Shown: positions 27,478 to 37,202 of the stretch, piece by piece
Numbering within the stretch: the stretch's first letter is position 1
How the letters are laid out: each line of letters opens with the position of its first letter
NCBI RefSeq assembly: GCF_900215245.1
Contig: NZ_LT907842.1
Span: 1,736,001 to 1,800,000, forward strand
DNA length: 64,000 nt
Source: Pseudomonas fluorescens
GTDB lineage: Bacteria; Pseudomonadota; Gammaproteobacteria; Pseudomonadales; Pseudomonadaceae
Direction of reading: 5' to 3'
Translations under genes and position numbers: made by a program
The notes under the pieces: model-generated
Told to the model about the DNA's origin: nothing
What the model saw: only the letters and a program-made list of their open reading frames with translations
The model's database searches: none

Positions 27478-28677
27478 ATGTCTGAGTCCACCTGCTCGCT
27501 CCCGCTCAGTGGCGGCGCCAAGCATCAACAACGCTCGCGCTTCATCCTCATCACCTGCATTTCACTGATCAGCTTCTTTCCGATCAACATTCTCCTGCCC
27601 TCATTTCCCGCGCTGGCTACCCGGTTCGACATGCCGACGGCAGACATCGCACTGTCCATCAGCCTGTTCACCCTGGTCTTTTCCATCTCGCAACTGGTCG
27701 CCGGCCCGCTGTCGGATAAATGGGGCCGCAAGGAAGTCCTGCTCGGCTGCATCACCTTGTCGATCCTGGGCGCGATTGGCTGCGCGCTGGCCGCGGACTA
27801 CCTGACCTTCTTGCTGTTTCGCTCTGTACAGGCGATGGGCTGTGGTTTCTTCGTGCTGGGCCACGCCCTGGTGGAAGACCTGTTCGAGGAACAGGATCGA
27901 GCCCGGGTACGCCTCTATTACATGACCCTGAGTGGTTCGTTTGTCGCGCTGTCACCCCTGATAGGCTCCTGGCTGCAAACCACCTTCGACTGGCAAGGCA
28001 GCTTCTACGGATTCGCGCTGATGGCGCTGGGCATGTTGATCCATGCGTTCTGCATCCTGCCGTCCAAATCCGCCAGCCCCCACCGCGCGCCGGTTTCGAT
28101 CATCGGTACGCTGAAAGCCGTCGCAAGCAATCGAGACTTCCTGCGTTACTGGTGGATCGCCGCGCTGGTGTTTGCCTGTTATTTCGCGCTGATCAGCGTG
28201 ACGCCGCTGATTTTCATGGATGCACTGAAACTGTCCGAATACCAGTACGCCCTGGTGCTGATGGTATACGGCGTGGCCTATCTGCTCGGCGGCGTCGCGG
28301 CGTCGTATTTGCAAAAGCGCATCCCGCTGTCCCGGCAAATCAACTTCGGCCTCGGCTTGCTGCTTGTCGCCGGTGTGCTGTTGACACTGATCGTCAGCTT
28401 TGAGGCCATCACCACCGTCACCCTGCTGATTCCGATGCTGATCAGCGCCCTGGCCGTTACCCTGGTTCGGCCTGCCGCGATTTCTGCGGCGATGTTGCTG
28501 TTCTCCAGCAGTGCCGGCACCGCAGCATCGGCAGGCAACAGCATCATGTTCCTCACTGCCGCCGTCAGCAGCGCCGCCCTAGCGCAAACCGGAACGCATT
28601 TGCTGATGACCATTGCTGTCAGCTTCATCCTTTTCAGCTTGTGGGGTTGGTTGACGAATGCGCGGGTCGGGCGCTGA
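27478..28677 (+). CDS. MFS drug-efflux transporter, Bcr/CflA type
   Basis: A 399-residue major facilitator with about 12 membrane segments and the inter-helix 2-3 loop motif GPLSDKWGRKEVLLG. The short N terminus and loop pattern resemble the Bcr/CflA drug:proton antiporters. I chose the ATG at 27478 (MSESTCSLPLSG); an in-frame upstream start would add ten residues. Substrate not predictable. Confidence 0.85.
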   Translation: MSESTCSLPLSGGAKHQQRSRFILITCISLISFFPINILLPSFPALATRFDMPTADIALSISLFTLVFSISQLVAGPLSDKWGRKEVLLGCITLSILGAIGCALAADYLTFLLFRSVQAMGCGFFVLGHALVEDLFEEQDRARVRLYYMTLSGSFVALSPLIGSWLQTTFDWQGSFYGFALMALGMLIHAFCILPSKSASPHRAPVSIIGTLKAVASNRDFLRYWWIAALVFACYFALISVTPLIFMDALKLSEYQYALVLMVYGVAYLLGGVAASYLQKRIPLSRQINFGLGLLLVAGVLLTLIVSFEAITTVTLLIPMLISALAVTLVRPAAISAAMLLFSSSAGTAASAGNSIMFLTAAVSSAALAQTGTHLLMTIAVSFILFSLWGWLTNARVGR

Positions 28678-28693
28678 CGCCCCGCCACACGTC

Positions 28694-28720
28694 CCGTAAG
28701 CGCTGTCTGCACGCTTACGG
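28694..28720. terminator. Hairpin after the MFS gene
   Basis: CCGTAAGCG (28694-28702) and CGCTTACGG (28712-28720) form a perfect nine-pair stem 17 bases past the stop. No T-run follows, so it may be a processing or rho-assisted end. Confidence 0.45.
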
Positions 28721-28858
28721 CCATTCCCTCCAGCCGCCAGCGGTGTAGAATCGGGTCTATTCATCGCCAGTCATCCCCCGGCGGGTTTATGAGCTCAAGG
28801 CCCAAGCACGCGGCGATCCCGCGACGCGAGTGGCAACTTTTGGACACACGGCCATTTT

Positions 28859-28942
28859 CGGAGTGCTCCAGACGTCAATAGAAGCTCTCTCCCCAGTAGT
28901 ACCTGATTAGTAGTTACCTGATTAGCCGCCCGGAGTGCTCCA
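28859..28942 (+). promoter_or_regulatory. ilvD leader with duplicated motifs
   Basis: CGGAGTGCTCCA occurs exactly twice, at 28859-28870 and 28931-28942; the second copy contains the ilvD ribosome-binding site and abuts the ATG. Between them the near-identical units TAGTACCTGATTAG (28897-28910) and TAGTTACCTGATTAG (28911-28925) stand in tandem. No function is established. Confidence 0.5.
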
Positions 28943-30784
28943 ATGCCTGATTACCGCTCGAAAACATCCACCCACGGCCGCAACATGGCCGGCGCCCGCG
29001 CACTGTGGCGTGCCACGGGGATGAAAGATGACGACTTCAAAAAGCCGATCATCGCGATTGCCAACTCGTTCACCCAATTCGTACCCGGCCACGTCCACCT
29101 CAAGGACCTGGGCCAGCTGGTCGCCCGCGAGATCGAACGCGCCGGCGGTGTCGCCAAAGAATTCAACACCATCGCCGTGGATGACGGCATCGCCATGGGC
29201 CATGACGGCATGCTGTATTCGCTGCCGAGCCGCGAGATCATCGCCGACTCCGTGGAATACATGGTCAACGCCCACTGCGCCGACGCCATCGTGTGCATCT
29301 CCAACTGCGACAAGATCACCCCCGGCATGCTGATGGCCTCCCTGCGCCTGAACATCCCGGTGATCTTCGTCTCCGGCGGCCCGATGGAAGCCGGCAAGAC
29401 CAAGCTCGCCTCCCACGGCCTCGACCTGGTCGATGCCATGGTCATCGCCGCCGATTCCAGCGCCTCTGACGAGAAGGTCGCGGAATACGAGCGCAGCGCG
29501 TGCCCAACCTGTGGTTCGTGCTCCGGCATGTTCACCGCCAACTCGATGAATTGCCTGGTGGAAGCCCTGGGCCTGGCGTTGCCGGGTAACGGTTCGACCC
29601 TGGCCACCCACAGCGACCGCGAGCAACTGTTCCTGCAAGCCGGCCGCACCATCGTCGAGCTGTGCAAGCGTTACTACACCGAGAACGATGAGTCGGTGTT
29701 GCCGCGTAACATCGCCAACTTCAAGGCGTTCGAAAACGCCATGACTCTGGATATCGCCATGGGCGGTTCCACCAACACCATCCTGCACTTGCTGGCCGCC
29801 GCCCAGGAAGCCGAGATCGATTTCGACCTGCGCGACATCGACCGTCTGTCCCGCCACGTGCCGCAACTGTGCAAAGTCGCGCCGAACATCCAGAAATACC
29901 ACATGGAAGACGTGCACCGCGCCGGCGGGATCTTCTCGATCCTCGGTTCCCTGGCCCGCGGCGGCCTGCTGCACACCGACCTGCCGACCGTGCACAGCAA
30001 ATCCCTGGCCGAAGGCATCGCCAAATGGGACATCACCCAGACGGACGACGAAGCCGTGCACACCTTCTTCAAGGCAGGCCCGGCGGGCATCCCGACGCAA
30101 ACTGCGTTCAGCCAGTCGACCCGTTGGGACACCCTGGACGACGACCGTGAAAACGGCTGCATCCGCAGTGTCGAGCACGCCTACTCGCAAGAAGGCGGCC
30201 TGGCCGTGCTGTACGGCAACATCGCCCTTGACGGCTGCGTAGTGAAAACCGCTGGCGTGGACGAGTCGATCCACGTGTTCGAAGGCCGCGCCAAGATCTA
30301 CGAAAGCCAGGACAGCTCGGTACGTGGCATCCTCGCCGACGAAGTCAAAGAAGGCGACATCGTCATCATCCGTTACGAAGGCCCGAAAGGCGGCCCGGGC
30401 ATGCAAGAGATGCTCTACCCGACGTCGTACCTCAAATCCAAAGGCCTGGGCAAAGCCTGCGCCCTGTTGACCGACGGCCGTTTCTCCGGCGGCACCTCGG
30501 GCCTGTCGATCGGCCACGCTTCGCCAGAAGCCGCTGCCGGTGGCGCGATTGGCCTGGTGCAGGATGGCGACAAAGTGCTGATCGACATTCCGAACCGCTC
30601 GATCAACCTGTTGATCAGCGATGAAGAGCTGGCTGCACGCCGGGTCGAACAGGACAAGAAAGGCTGGAAACCGGTTGAGAAACGTCCACGTAAAGTGACG
30701 ACCGCGTTGAAAGCGTATGCCCTGCTGGCCACCAGTGCCGACAAGGGTGCGGTACGTAACAAGGCGATGCTCGACGGCCTGTAA
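28943..30784 (+). CDS. ilvD: Dihydroxy-acid dehydratase
   Basis: A 613-residue Fe-S enzyme that dehydrates 2,3-dihydroxy-isovalerate and -methylvalerate in valine and isoleucine synthesis. The Fe-S cysteine motifs [15 protein letters not shown] and [17 protein letters not shown], the catalytic region [12 protein letters not shown] and the C-terminal [24 protein letters not shown] are intact. It is monocistronic, with a repeat-bearing leader and a strong terminator. Confidence 0.98.
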   Translation: MPDYRSKTSTHGRNMAGARALWRATGMKDDDFKKPIIAIANSFTQFVPGHVHLKDLGQLVAREIERAGGVAKEFNTIAVDDGIAMGHDGMLYSLPSREIIADSVEYMVNAHCADAIVCISNCDKITPGMLMASLRLNIPVIFVSGGPMEAGKTKLASHGLDLVDAMVIAADSSASDEKVAEYERSACPTCGSCSGMFTANSMNCLVEALGLALPGNGSTLATHSDREQLFLQAGRTIVELCKRYYTENDESVLPRNIANFKAFENAMTLDIAMGGSTNTILHLLAAAQEAEIDFDLRDIDRLSRHVPQLCKVAPNIQKYHMEDVHRAGGIFSILGSLARGGLLHTDLPTVHSKSLAEGIAKWDITQTDDEAVHTFFKAGPAGIPTQTAFSQSTRWDTLDDDRENGCIRSVEHAYSQEGGLAVLYGNIALDGCVVKTAGVDESIHVFEGRAKIYESQDSSVRGILADEVKEGDIVIIRYEGPKGGPGMQEMLYPTSYLKSKGLGKACALLTDGRFSGGTSGLSIGHASPEAAAGGAIGLVQDGDKVLIDIPNRSINLLISDEELAARRVEQDKKGWKPVEKRPRKVTTALKAYALLATSADKGAVRNKAMLDGL

Positions 30785-30794
30785 GCCTCGCCCA

Positions 30795-30828
30795 TAAAAA
30801 TGCCCCGCCAAGTGCGGGGCATTTTTTT
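30795..30828 (+). terminator. Intrinsic terminator of ilvD
   Basis: AAAAATGCCCCGC / GCGGGGCATTTTTTT forms an 11-13 pair hairpin with a seven-base T-run, ten bases after the stop. Confidence 0.92.
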
Positions 30829-30863
30829 GCCTGCAGAAAACTCCCCAGACATAGAAGACCAAC

Positions 30864-30957
30864 TGTGGGAGCTGGCTTGCCTGCGAAAGCGGTGGGCCAG
30901 CCGACTCATGTATGGCCTGACACACCGCCTTCGCGAGCAAGCCCGCTCCCACATTCG
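30864..30957. repeat. REPIN after ilvD
   Basis: Mixed arms: the left is of the AGCTGGCTTGCCTGCGAA type and the right of the TTCGCGAGCAAGCCCGCTCC type, indicating a hybrid REPIN. It lies between converging ilvD and pchP. Confidence 0.85.
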
Positions 30958-31030
30958 ACCGCATTCCTATGCTGGAACTCGGTCAAGTGTGGTCGACCGC
31001 ATTCCTGTGCTGGAACTCGGTCAAATGTGG
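30955..31030. repeat. 38-base tandem duplication beside REP elements
   Basis: Two adjacent 38-base units (30955-30992 and 30993-31030) match at 36 positions; each begins TCGACCGCATTCC and ends in GTGTGG or ATGTGG. The same sequence occurs once each between inverted REP arms near 33792-33830 and 43013-43050. Confidence 0.85.
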
Positions 31031-31053
31031 GAGCGGGCTTGCTCGCGAAGCAG
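31025..31053. repeat. Solo REP arm downstream of pchP
   Basis: ATGTGGGAGCGGGCTTGCTC followed by GCGAAG lies just beyond the pchP stop (31065 on the - strand). Confidence 0.75.
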
Positions 31054-31064
31054 GCGCCTGGGTC

Positions 31065-32123
31065 TTACTGAATCTCGTCAGGCTTAACGATCACCCAGTT
31101 CTTGTCCGCCGTCACCGGCAACCCTTCCTTGGCTTGTGCGGCCGCGTGCTTGGCCATCATGCCGTTGAGCTGGGTCATGTATTTGTCTTTGCGGTTGACC
31201 CACAGGTGGATGCCACCTTTAGCCACGTCCACATCGTGGAACAGCATGTAGCCGTCGCTGGTCGGCGTGTCACCCCCAACGATCACCGGCTTTTTCCACT
31301 CGTCGATGTAGGTCAGGATGGCGGCGTGTTTGCCGGCCATCCAGGTTGCCGGCGTCCACAGATAAGGGGTCAGTTCCAGGCCAAGGTTGGCCTTCTCGTC
31401 ATATTTGCCGGCAGCGATTTGTTTGCGTGCGGTGGTCAGCTCGCCGGTCTTGCGGTCCTTGAGCAGGGTGCTCACGCCGATGACGTTCTCGGGTTTGACG
31501 TTGTAGCCGTACTTCGGATCGGCAGCGACCATGCGCACCAGTTCCTCGGACGCGGCGGTCATCACGTAGACCTCAATGCCGTTTTCCATCAGCTTGTTGT
31601 AGAGCTCAGCCTGGCCGGTGAAGACTTTTGGTGGCTGGACGTCCATGTTCTTGACCACGTCACCGTCGTAGTACGTGACCGGGACGGGCTTGCCGGAAGC
31701 CATCATCTCATCGACGTAGCCTTTGAGCTCCTTGAGGGTGAAGCCGGAGAAAATCTGCGCCACCCACGGGTAGCAGACCATGTCGTCGACTTCGCAAAGG
31801 CGGTAGTAGTAGCTGAACAGGCTTTCCTTGTGTTCAGCGGTGTCCTTGAAGGGGATCAGCTTCAGGGACGGGTCCATGGTGTCGCGGGTGATCAAGCCCT
31901 TGTTTTCCAGGTACGGCAGCAAGGACTCTTCAAGGTCATAGCGGTAGCTGGTGTTGTCCATGTCGAACACCGCGAAGTTACCCTTGTTGGCGTTGGCGGC
32001 AATCATCTTGTTCAGTTGCTCGGCGGCGGGCGCCGGCCAGTGCTTCAACTCGGTGGCGGCAAATGCCTGGCTGGCGAGGCCGAAGCAGAAGGCGGCGGCA
32101 AGTAGTGTTGGCGCGAGCTTCAT
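31065..32123 (-). CDS. pchP: Phosphorylcholine phosphatase, HAD superfamily
   Basis: A 352-residue periplasmic phosphatase with a signal peptide ([22 protein letters not shown]). HAD motif I is D54-M-D56-N-T58 and the C-terminal acidic motif is [11 protein letters not shown]. These match P. aeruginosa PchP, whose motif I is DMDNT; it releases choline from phosphorylcholine produced by phospholipase C. It supports use of host or plant phospholipid-derived choline. Choline/betaine regulation is expected from the family, but I could not identify a regulator site. Confidence 0.85.
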   Translation of the reverse strand: MKLAPTLLAAAFCFGLASQAFAATELKHWPAPAAEQLNKMIAANANKGNFAVFDMDNTSYRYDLEESLLPYLENKGLITRDTMDPSLKLIPFKDTAEHKESLFSYYYRLCEVDDMVCYPWVAQIFSGFTLKELKGYVDEMMASGKPVPVTYYDGDVVKNMDVQPPKVFTGQAELYNKLMENGIEVYVMTAASEELVRMVAADPKYGYNVKPENVIGVSTLLKDRKTGELTTARKQIAAGKYDEKANLGLELTPYLWTPATWMAGKHAAILTYIDEWKKPVIVGGDTPTSDGYMLFHDVDVAKGGIHLWVNRKDKYMTQLNGMMAKHAAAQAKEGLPVTADKNWVIVKPDEIQ

Positions 32124-32251
32124 AAGCGTTTTCTCCCTGAGTGAAAGACATCGACGCTAACAAATCTGTGTGACAGTTATCGCCCGAGCGCGACCGCTTA
32201 CATCGTGATTGCGCCAAGGGCATGTGCCTGAACGTCACCCGCTTATTCCAA

Positions 32252-32300
32252 AAACGACAGTCAACATTCCATATCGGTATTAAATCAATATATTTCAAGC
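32252..32300. promoter_or_regulatory. AT-rich island upstream of tcyP
   Basis: The stretch containing CATTCCATATCGGTATTAAAT and CAATATATTTCAAG is much more AT-rich than its surroundings, in the pchP/tcyP divergent gap. It is a plausible promoter and sulfur-regulator (CysB-type) region, but no exact consensus was matched. Confidence 0.35.
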
Positions 32301-32364
32301 TGTTAGCATTTCCGGTTCGCAATCGCAGGCTCACGCGATTGGCTGCCTTCTCAACGGAGCTTCA

Positions 32365-33756
32365 ATGAATCTGCCCCTGATTCTCAACTTACTGGTGTTC
32401 GTGGCCCTGTTGCTGGGCCTGGCACAAACTCGCCACACGCACTGGAGCCTCGCCAAGAAGGTCCTGTTCGCCCTGGCCCTCGGCGTGGTGTTCGGTACGG
32501 CATTGCACGCCATTTATGGCGACGGTAACCCGGTGCTCAAAGCGTCCATCGGTTGGTTCGACCTGGTCGGTAACGGCTACGTGCAACTGCTGCAAATGAT
32601 CGTGATCCCGTTGGTATTCGCTTCGATCCTCAGCGCAGTGGCCCGTCTGCATAATGCCTCGTCCCTGGGCAAGATCAGCTTTCTGACCATCGGCACGCTG
32701 CTGTTCACCACGGCGATTGCGGCGCTGATCGGCATCGGCCTGACCAACCTGTTCGGCCTCACCGCCGAAGGCCTGGTGGCCGGCACCCAGGAAATGGCGC
32801 GCCTGCAAGTGATCCAGAGTGATTACGCCGGCAAGGTCGCCGACCTGAATATCCCGCAGTTGCTGCTGTCGTTCGTGCCGGCGAACCCGTTCGCCGACCT
32901 GGCGCGCGCCAAACCGACGTCGATCATCAGTGTGGTTATTTTCGCTGCATTCCTGGGGGTTGCCGCGCTGCAACTGCTCAAGGATGACGTGGAAAAAGGC
33001 CAGAAAGTGCTCAACGCCATCGATACCCTGCAAGCCTGGGTGATGCGCCTGGTGCGCCTGGTGATGAAGCTGACGCCGTACGGCGTGCTGGCGCTGATGA
33101 CCAAAGTGGTCGCTGGCTCCAACCTGCAAGACATCATCAAGCTCGGCAGTTTTGTGGTGGTGTCGTACCTGGCGCTGGGCCTGATGTTTGTGGTGCACGG
33201 CCTGCTGCTGTCCCTGGCCGGGATCAACCCGCTGCGGTTCTTCCGCAAAGTCTGGCCGGTGCTGACCTTCGCGTTCACCAGTCGCTCCAGTGCGGCGGCC
33301 ATTCCGCTGAGCATTGAAGCGCAGACGCGCCGCCTGGGCATTCCACAATCCATCGCCGGTTTTGCCGCCTCGTTTGGCGCCACCATCGGCCAGAACGGTT
33401 GCGCAGGCCTCTACCCGGCGATGTTGGCCGTGATGGTTGCACCGACGGTCGGCATCAACCCGCTGGACCCGCTGTGGATCGCGACCCTGGTAGCGATTGT
33501 GACCTTGAGTTCGGCGGGTGTGGCCGGCGTAGGCGGTGGTGCGACGTTTGCCGCGCTGATCGTGCTGCCGGCGATGGGCTTGCCGGTGTCACTGGTGGCG
33601 CTGCTGATTTCCGTGGAGCCGCTGATCGACATGGGCCGCACGGCGTTGAACGTGAACGGGTCGATGACCGCGGGCGCGATTACCAGCCAGGTCATGAAGC
33701 AGACGGATAAAGCGCTGTTGAATGCCGATGAGCATGCTGAGTTAGCGCAGGCCTGA
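32365..33756 (+). CDS. tcyP: L-cystine:cation symporter, TcyP/YdjN-like
   Basis: A 463-residue dicarboxylate/amino acid:cation symporter with about eight membrane helices and re-entrant loops. The region [25 protein letters not shown] and the following [18 protein letters not shown] carry the substrate-site signature. Length and N-terminal sequence closely match the YdjN/TcyP cystine transporters rather than GltP. It imports cystine as a sulfur source. Confidence 0.85.
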   Translation: MNLPLILNLLVFVALLLGLAQTRHTHWSLAKKVLFALALGVVFGTALHAIYGDGNPVLKASIGWFDLVGNGYVQLLQMIVIPLVFASILSAVARLHNASSLGKISFLTIGTLLFTTAIAALIGIGLTNLFGLTAEGLVAGTQEMARLQVIQSDYAGKVADLNIPQLLLSFVPANPFADLARAKPTSIISVVIFAAFLGVAALQLLKDDVEKGQKVLNAIDTLQAWVMRLVRLVMKLTPYGVLALMTKVVAGSNLQDIIKLGSFVVVSYLALGLMFVVHGLLLSLAGINPLRFFRKVWPVLTFAFTSRSSAAAIPLSIEAQTRRLGIPQSIAGFAASFGATIGQNGCAGLYPAMLAVMVAPTVGINPLDPLWIATLVAIVTLSSAGVAGVGGGATFAALIVLPAMGLPVSLVALLISVEPLIDMGRTALNVNGSMTAGAITSQVMKQTDKALLNADEHAELAQA

Positions 33757-33764
33757 CGGAGCGC

Positions 33765-33847
33765 TGTCGCAAGCAAGCCAGCTCGCACATTTTGACCGCA
33801 TTCTCATGTAGGAACTCGGTCAAGTGTGGGAGCTGGCTTGCCAGCAA
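33765..33847. repeat. Inverted REP pair with composite spacer
   Basis: TCGCAAGCAAGCCAGCTCGC and GTGTGGGAGCTGGCTTGCCA flank the spacer TTTTGACCGCATTCTCATG + (T/C)-GGAACTCGGTCAA, the shared composite unit. It lies between converging tcyP and folA. Confidence 0.8.
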
Positions 33848-33852
33848 TGTGC

Positions 33853-34365
33853 TTAGGCTTTTTCCCAGACTTCAAAGTTGTACGCCGGCTTATCACCTTC
33901 AGCCGGGTTCTCGACATTCGACACCAGCGTCCACTGGTTCAGATCAAACTCGGGAAACCACGCATCCCCTGGCGGGCTCAACGCAACCCGCGTCAGGTAC
34001 AGGCGATCCGCCTGTTCCAGCCCTTGCGCATACAGCTGCGCACCGCCGATCAGCATCAGCTCATCCACGCCCTGCGCCAGCGCCCAGGACTCAGCCCGCT
34101 CAACCGCGGCGTCGAGCGACGGAAAAACTTCCGCACCTTCGAGCACCAAATCGGTCTGACGGCTGACCACGATATTCAAGCGCCCCGGCAACGGCCGGCC
34201 CAGCGAATCCCAGGTCTTGCGCCCCATAATGATCGGCTTGCCGAAGGTGGTGGCCTTGAAGTATTTGAAATCCCCCGGCAAATGCCAGGGCATGCTGTTG
34301 TCGACGCCGATCACACGGTTTTCACCGAGGGCTGCGATCAGGCTTAGAGGGAGAGTGTTTTTCAT
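33853..34365 (-). CDS. folA: Dihydrofolate reductase
   Basis: A 170-residue enzyme that reduces dihydrofolate with NADPH. It shows the substrate loop (GENRVIGVDNSMPWHLPGD), the acidic active-site region, IIMGRKTWDSLGRPLPGR for NADPH binding and MLIGGAQLY. I chose the ATG at 34365 (MKNTLPLSLIAALGE); the longer frame adds ten non-family residues. Confidence 0.97.
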   Translation of the reverse strand: MKNTLPLSLIAALGENRVIGVDNSMPWHLPGDFKYFKATTFGKPIIMGRKTWDSLGRPLPGRLNIVVSRQTDLVLEGAEVFPSLDAAVERAESWALAQGVDELMLIGGAQLYAQGLEQADRLYLTRVALSPPGDAWFPEFDLNQWTLVSNVENPAEGDKPAYNFEVWEKA

Positions 34366-34462
34366 GCCGACGAGAATACCAGAGCCCCCAGCCACGCGCA
34401 GCGTGCACTAAACAGCCCCGGAGCGGTTATGCTCCAGGCTCACGAACACAACAGGACCGCGC

Positions 34463-35842
34463 GTGACTGCACTGAACCCCCTGCACAAACTCTGGCTGAC
34501 GGAAACCGTGCGCTTGCGTGAAGAACACGCCGGCCCGCTGGAAGACCTGGAAGCCAACCGCCTGGCCCGCGCGGCCGGCGGCGACCTGCCGACGCGCATC
34601 CAGCAGCGCGCCCTGCACTTGGCCGAGCGCGATGGCTTGACCGCCGCCCTCACCCGCTGGCTGCAAGGTGCCCGTTTGGCGCTGGTGCTGTTGGCCGTGG
34701 TCGCGGTAGTCAGTGGCGCCGGGCTGGCGTTTGCTGCATTGGGCAATGGCGTGACGCCCGTGAATGTGTTCTGGGCCCTGGGCAGCCTGCTCGGCTTGAA
34801 TCTGATCCTGTTAATCAGCTGGGCCCTGGGCCTGCTGTTTGCCGGCGAACACAGCGCCAGCCTCGGCCGCCTGTGGTTGTGGCTCAGCGAGAAACTCGCG
34901 CGTGATGCCAAGGCCGCGCAACTGGCCCCGGCGTTGCTGCTGTTGTTACAGCGCCAGAAACTCAATCGCTGGGCGGTCGGCATGCTGGTCAACAGCCTGT
35001 GGTTGCTGGCCTTGCTCAGTGCCATGCTGATTTTGCTGACACTGCTCGCCACCCGACGCTATGGTTTTGTGTGGGAAACCACCATCCTCGGCGCCGACAC
35101 CTTTGTCGCCGTGACCCAAGCCCTGGGCCGCCTTCCCGCATTGCTGGGCTTCAACGTGCCAACGGTCGAGATGATCCGCGCCAGCGGCGATTCCGCCCTG
35201 AACATCGAAAGCGCTCGCCAAGCCTGGGCCGCCTGGCTGGTCGGCGTGTTGCTGGTGTACGGCCTGCTGCCCCGACTGATCCTCGCGTTGCTCTGCCTGT
35301 GGCGCTGGAAACGCGGGCGCGCCGCCTTGCGCCTGGACCTCAACCTGCCCGGCTACAGCCAACTGCGCGAACGCCTGATGCCCAGCAGTGAACGGCTGGG
35401 CGTCAACGACGCCGCGCCCGAACAGCTGCACCACGTCACCGGTGGCGTCAGTGAGCTGGAGAGCGACGGCGCGCTGCTGGTCGCCATCGAACTGGACGAT
35501 CAGCACCCCTGGCCGCCCAAACTGCCGGCCAGCGTGAAAAACGCCGGCATCCTCGACAGCCGTGAATCGCGCAACAAACTGCTGGAACAACTCACCCGCT
35601 TCCCGCCCGCGCGCCTGGCCATCGCCTGCGACCCACGGCGCTCGCCCGACCGTGGCAGCCTGGCGCTGGTCGCCGAGCTGGCACGCAGCGCCGCCGCCAC
35701 CCGCGTATGGCTGCTGCAAGCCCCGCCCGGCCAGGCACTGGACGCCGAGCGCCTGGGCGATTGGCACGCAGCGCTGCAACAATTAGAGCTGCCCTTCGCC
35801 GACTGCGCGCCGCTGAACTGGCTGGAGACCGGTCATGACTAA
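34463..35842 (+). CDS. DUF2868 membrane protein
   Basis: A 459-residue protein starting with GTG. It has two membrane helices near residues 70-95 and 105-130, another pair near 175-195 and 250-285, and a C-terminal soluble domain of about 170 residues. It matches the DUF2868 family as I remember it, always paired with a DUF3482 GTPase. It overlaps the downstream gene by eight bases, so translation is probably coupled. Function unknown; a membrane-bound GTPase partner is the natural inference. Confidence 0.82.
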   Translation: MTALNPLHKLWLTETVRLREEHAGPLEDLEANRLARAAGGDLPTRIQQRALHLAERDGLTAALTRWLQGARLALVLLAVVAVVSGAGLAFAALGNGVTPVNVFWALGSLLGLNLILLISWALGLLFAGEHSASLGRLWLWLSEKLARDAKAAQLAPALLLLLQRQKLNRWAVGMLVNSLWLLALLSAMLILLTLLATRRYGFVWETTILGADTFVAVTQALGRLPALLGFNVPTVEMIRASGDSALNIESARQAWAAWLVGVLLVYGLLPRLILALLCLWRWKRGRAALRLDLNLPGYSQLRERLMPSSERLGVNDAAPEQLHHVTGGVSELESDGALLVAIELDDQHPWPPKLPASVKNAGILDSRESRNKLLEQLTRFPPARLAIACDPRRSPDRGSLALVAELARSAAATRVWLLQAPPGQALDAERLGDWHAALQQLELPFADCAPLNWLETGHD

Positions 35843-37202
35843 ACCGCTGAAACTCGCCGTGGTCGGCCACACCAATGTCGGCAAGACCTCGCTGCTGCGC
35901 ACCCTGACCCGCGATGTCGGGTTTGGCGAAGTGTCCCATCGGCCCAGCACCACGCGGCATGTCGAAGGCGCGCGGTTATCGGTGGATGGCGAGGCCTTGC
36001 TGGAGCTATACGACACGCCCGGCCTGGAAGATGCCATCGCCCTGCTCGACTATCTGGAACGCCTGGATCGCCCCGGCGAACGCCTCGACGGCCCGGCCCG
36101 TCTGGCGCGCTTCCTGGAAGGCAGCGAAGCGCGCCAGCGGTTTGAACAGGAAGCCAAGGTGCTGCGCCAATTGCTGGCCTGCGACGCCGGCCTGTATGTG
36201 ATCGACGCCCGCGAGCCGGTGCTGGCCAAGTACCGCGATGAACTGCAAGTGCTGGCCAGTTGCGGCAAGCCGTTGCTGCCGGTGCTCAATTTCGTCAGCA
36301 GCAGCGACCACCGCGAGCCGGACTGGCGCGAAGCCCTGGCCCGCCTTGGCCTGCATGCGCTGGTGCGTTTCGACAGCGTGGCGCCACCGGAAGATGGCGA
36401 GCGTCGTCTTTATGAAAGCCTGGCCCTGCTTCTGGAGAATTCGCGGGGGCCGTTGGAGCGGCTGATTCTCGACCAACAAGCCCAACGCGAGGCGCGCCAG
36501 CAAAGCGCCGCACGGCTGATCGCCGAGCTGCTGATCGACTGCGCCGCCTGCCGGCGCAGCGTTTTGACTGCCGATGAACAGCAAGCCATCAGTGATCTGC
36601 GCAAAGCCGTGCGCCAACGCGAACAGAAATGCGTGGAAGCCCTGCTCAAACTGTTCGGTTTCCGCCCACAAGATGCCGCCGCCAGCGACTTGCCGTTACT
36701 CGACGGCCGCTGGGGCGATGACCTGTTCAACCCGGAAACCCTCAAGCAACTCGGCGTGCGCGTCGGTGGCGGAATCGCCGCAGGGGCGGCTGCCGGGGCA
36801 GGTGTGGACCTGCTGGTCGGTGGCTTGACGCTTGGCGCCGCCGCCATTGCCGGGGCGATTGCCGGGGGCGCCCTGCAAACGGCGCGTAGCTACGGCAGCC
36901 GCCTGCTGGGCAAGATCAAGGGCCAACGCGAATTGACCGTGGACGACAGCGTGCTGCGCCTGCTCGCCCTGCGCCAGCGCCAGTTGCTCAAGGCCCTGAG
37001 CCTGCGCGGCCATGCGGCGATGCACAGCATCAAGGTCGACACGCCTCAGGATAAAACCTGGCGTGAAGGCAAGTTACCGGACGCGCTGCACAAGGCCCGC
37101 GCTCATCCGCAATGGTCGTCCCTGAACCCTCATCCCAAGCTGAGTCAGGCAGAGCGCCAGGAACACATCCAAGCCCTGGCCCAGCGTCTGGATGAAACCT
37201 AA
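35835..37202 (+). CDS. DUF3482 GTPase
   Basis: A 455-residue Era/TrmE-like GTPase. The P-loop is G11-H-T-N-V-G-K-T-S, switch II is YDTPGLEDA, and a TRHVEG segment stands near switch I. An NKXD motif is not obvious: the expected strand reads LPVLNFVSSS. A Gly/Ala-rich hydrophobic segment at about residues 310-348 may insert in or bend along the membrane. It is coupled to the DUF2868 membrane protein. Cellular role unknown. Confidence 0.85.
   Translation: MTKPLKLAVVGHTNVGKTSLLRTLTRDVGFGEVSHRPSTTRHVEGARLSVDGEALLELYDTPGLEDAIALLDYLERLDRPGERLDGPARLARFLEGSEARQRFEQEAKVLRQLLACDAGLYVIDAREPVLAKYRDELQVLASCGKPLLPVLNFVSSSDHREPDWREALARLGLHALVRFDSVAPPEDGERRLYESLALLLENSRGPLERLILDQQAQREARQQSAARLIAELLIDCAACRRSVLTADEQQAISDLRKAVRQREQKCVEALLKLFGFRPQDAAASDLPLLDGRWGDDLFNPETLKQLGVRVGGGIAAGAAAGAGVDLLVGGLTLGAAAIAGAIAGGALQTARSYGSRLLGKIKGQRELTVDDSVLRLLALRQRQLLKALSLRGHAAMHSIKVDTPQDKTWREGKLPDALHKARAHPQWSSLNPHPKLSQAERQEHIQALAQRLDET

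Noticed and set aside
28789..28881. 30-residue frame upstream of ilvD as an attenuator leader peptide
   Set aside because: It lacks a run of Ile, Val or Leu codons and has a weak ribosome-binding site, and no terminator/antiterminator pair was seen after it.
28922..30964. 680-codon open frame antisense to ilvD
   Set aside because: Spans the ilvD terminator and a REPIN, has no ribosome-binding site or family motif, and mirrors the ilvD codon pattern.
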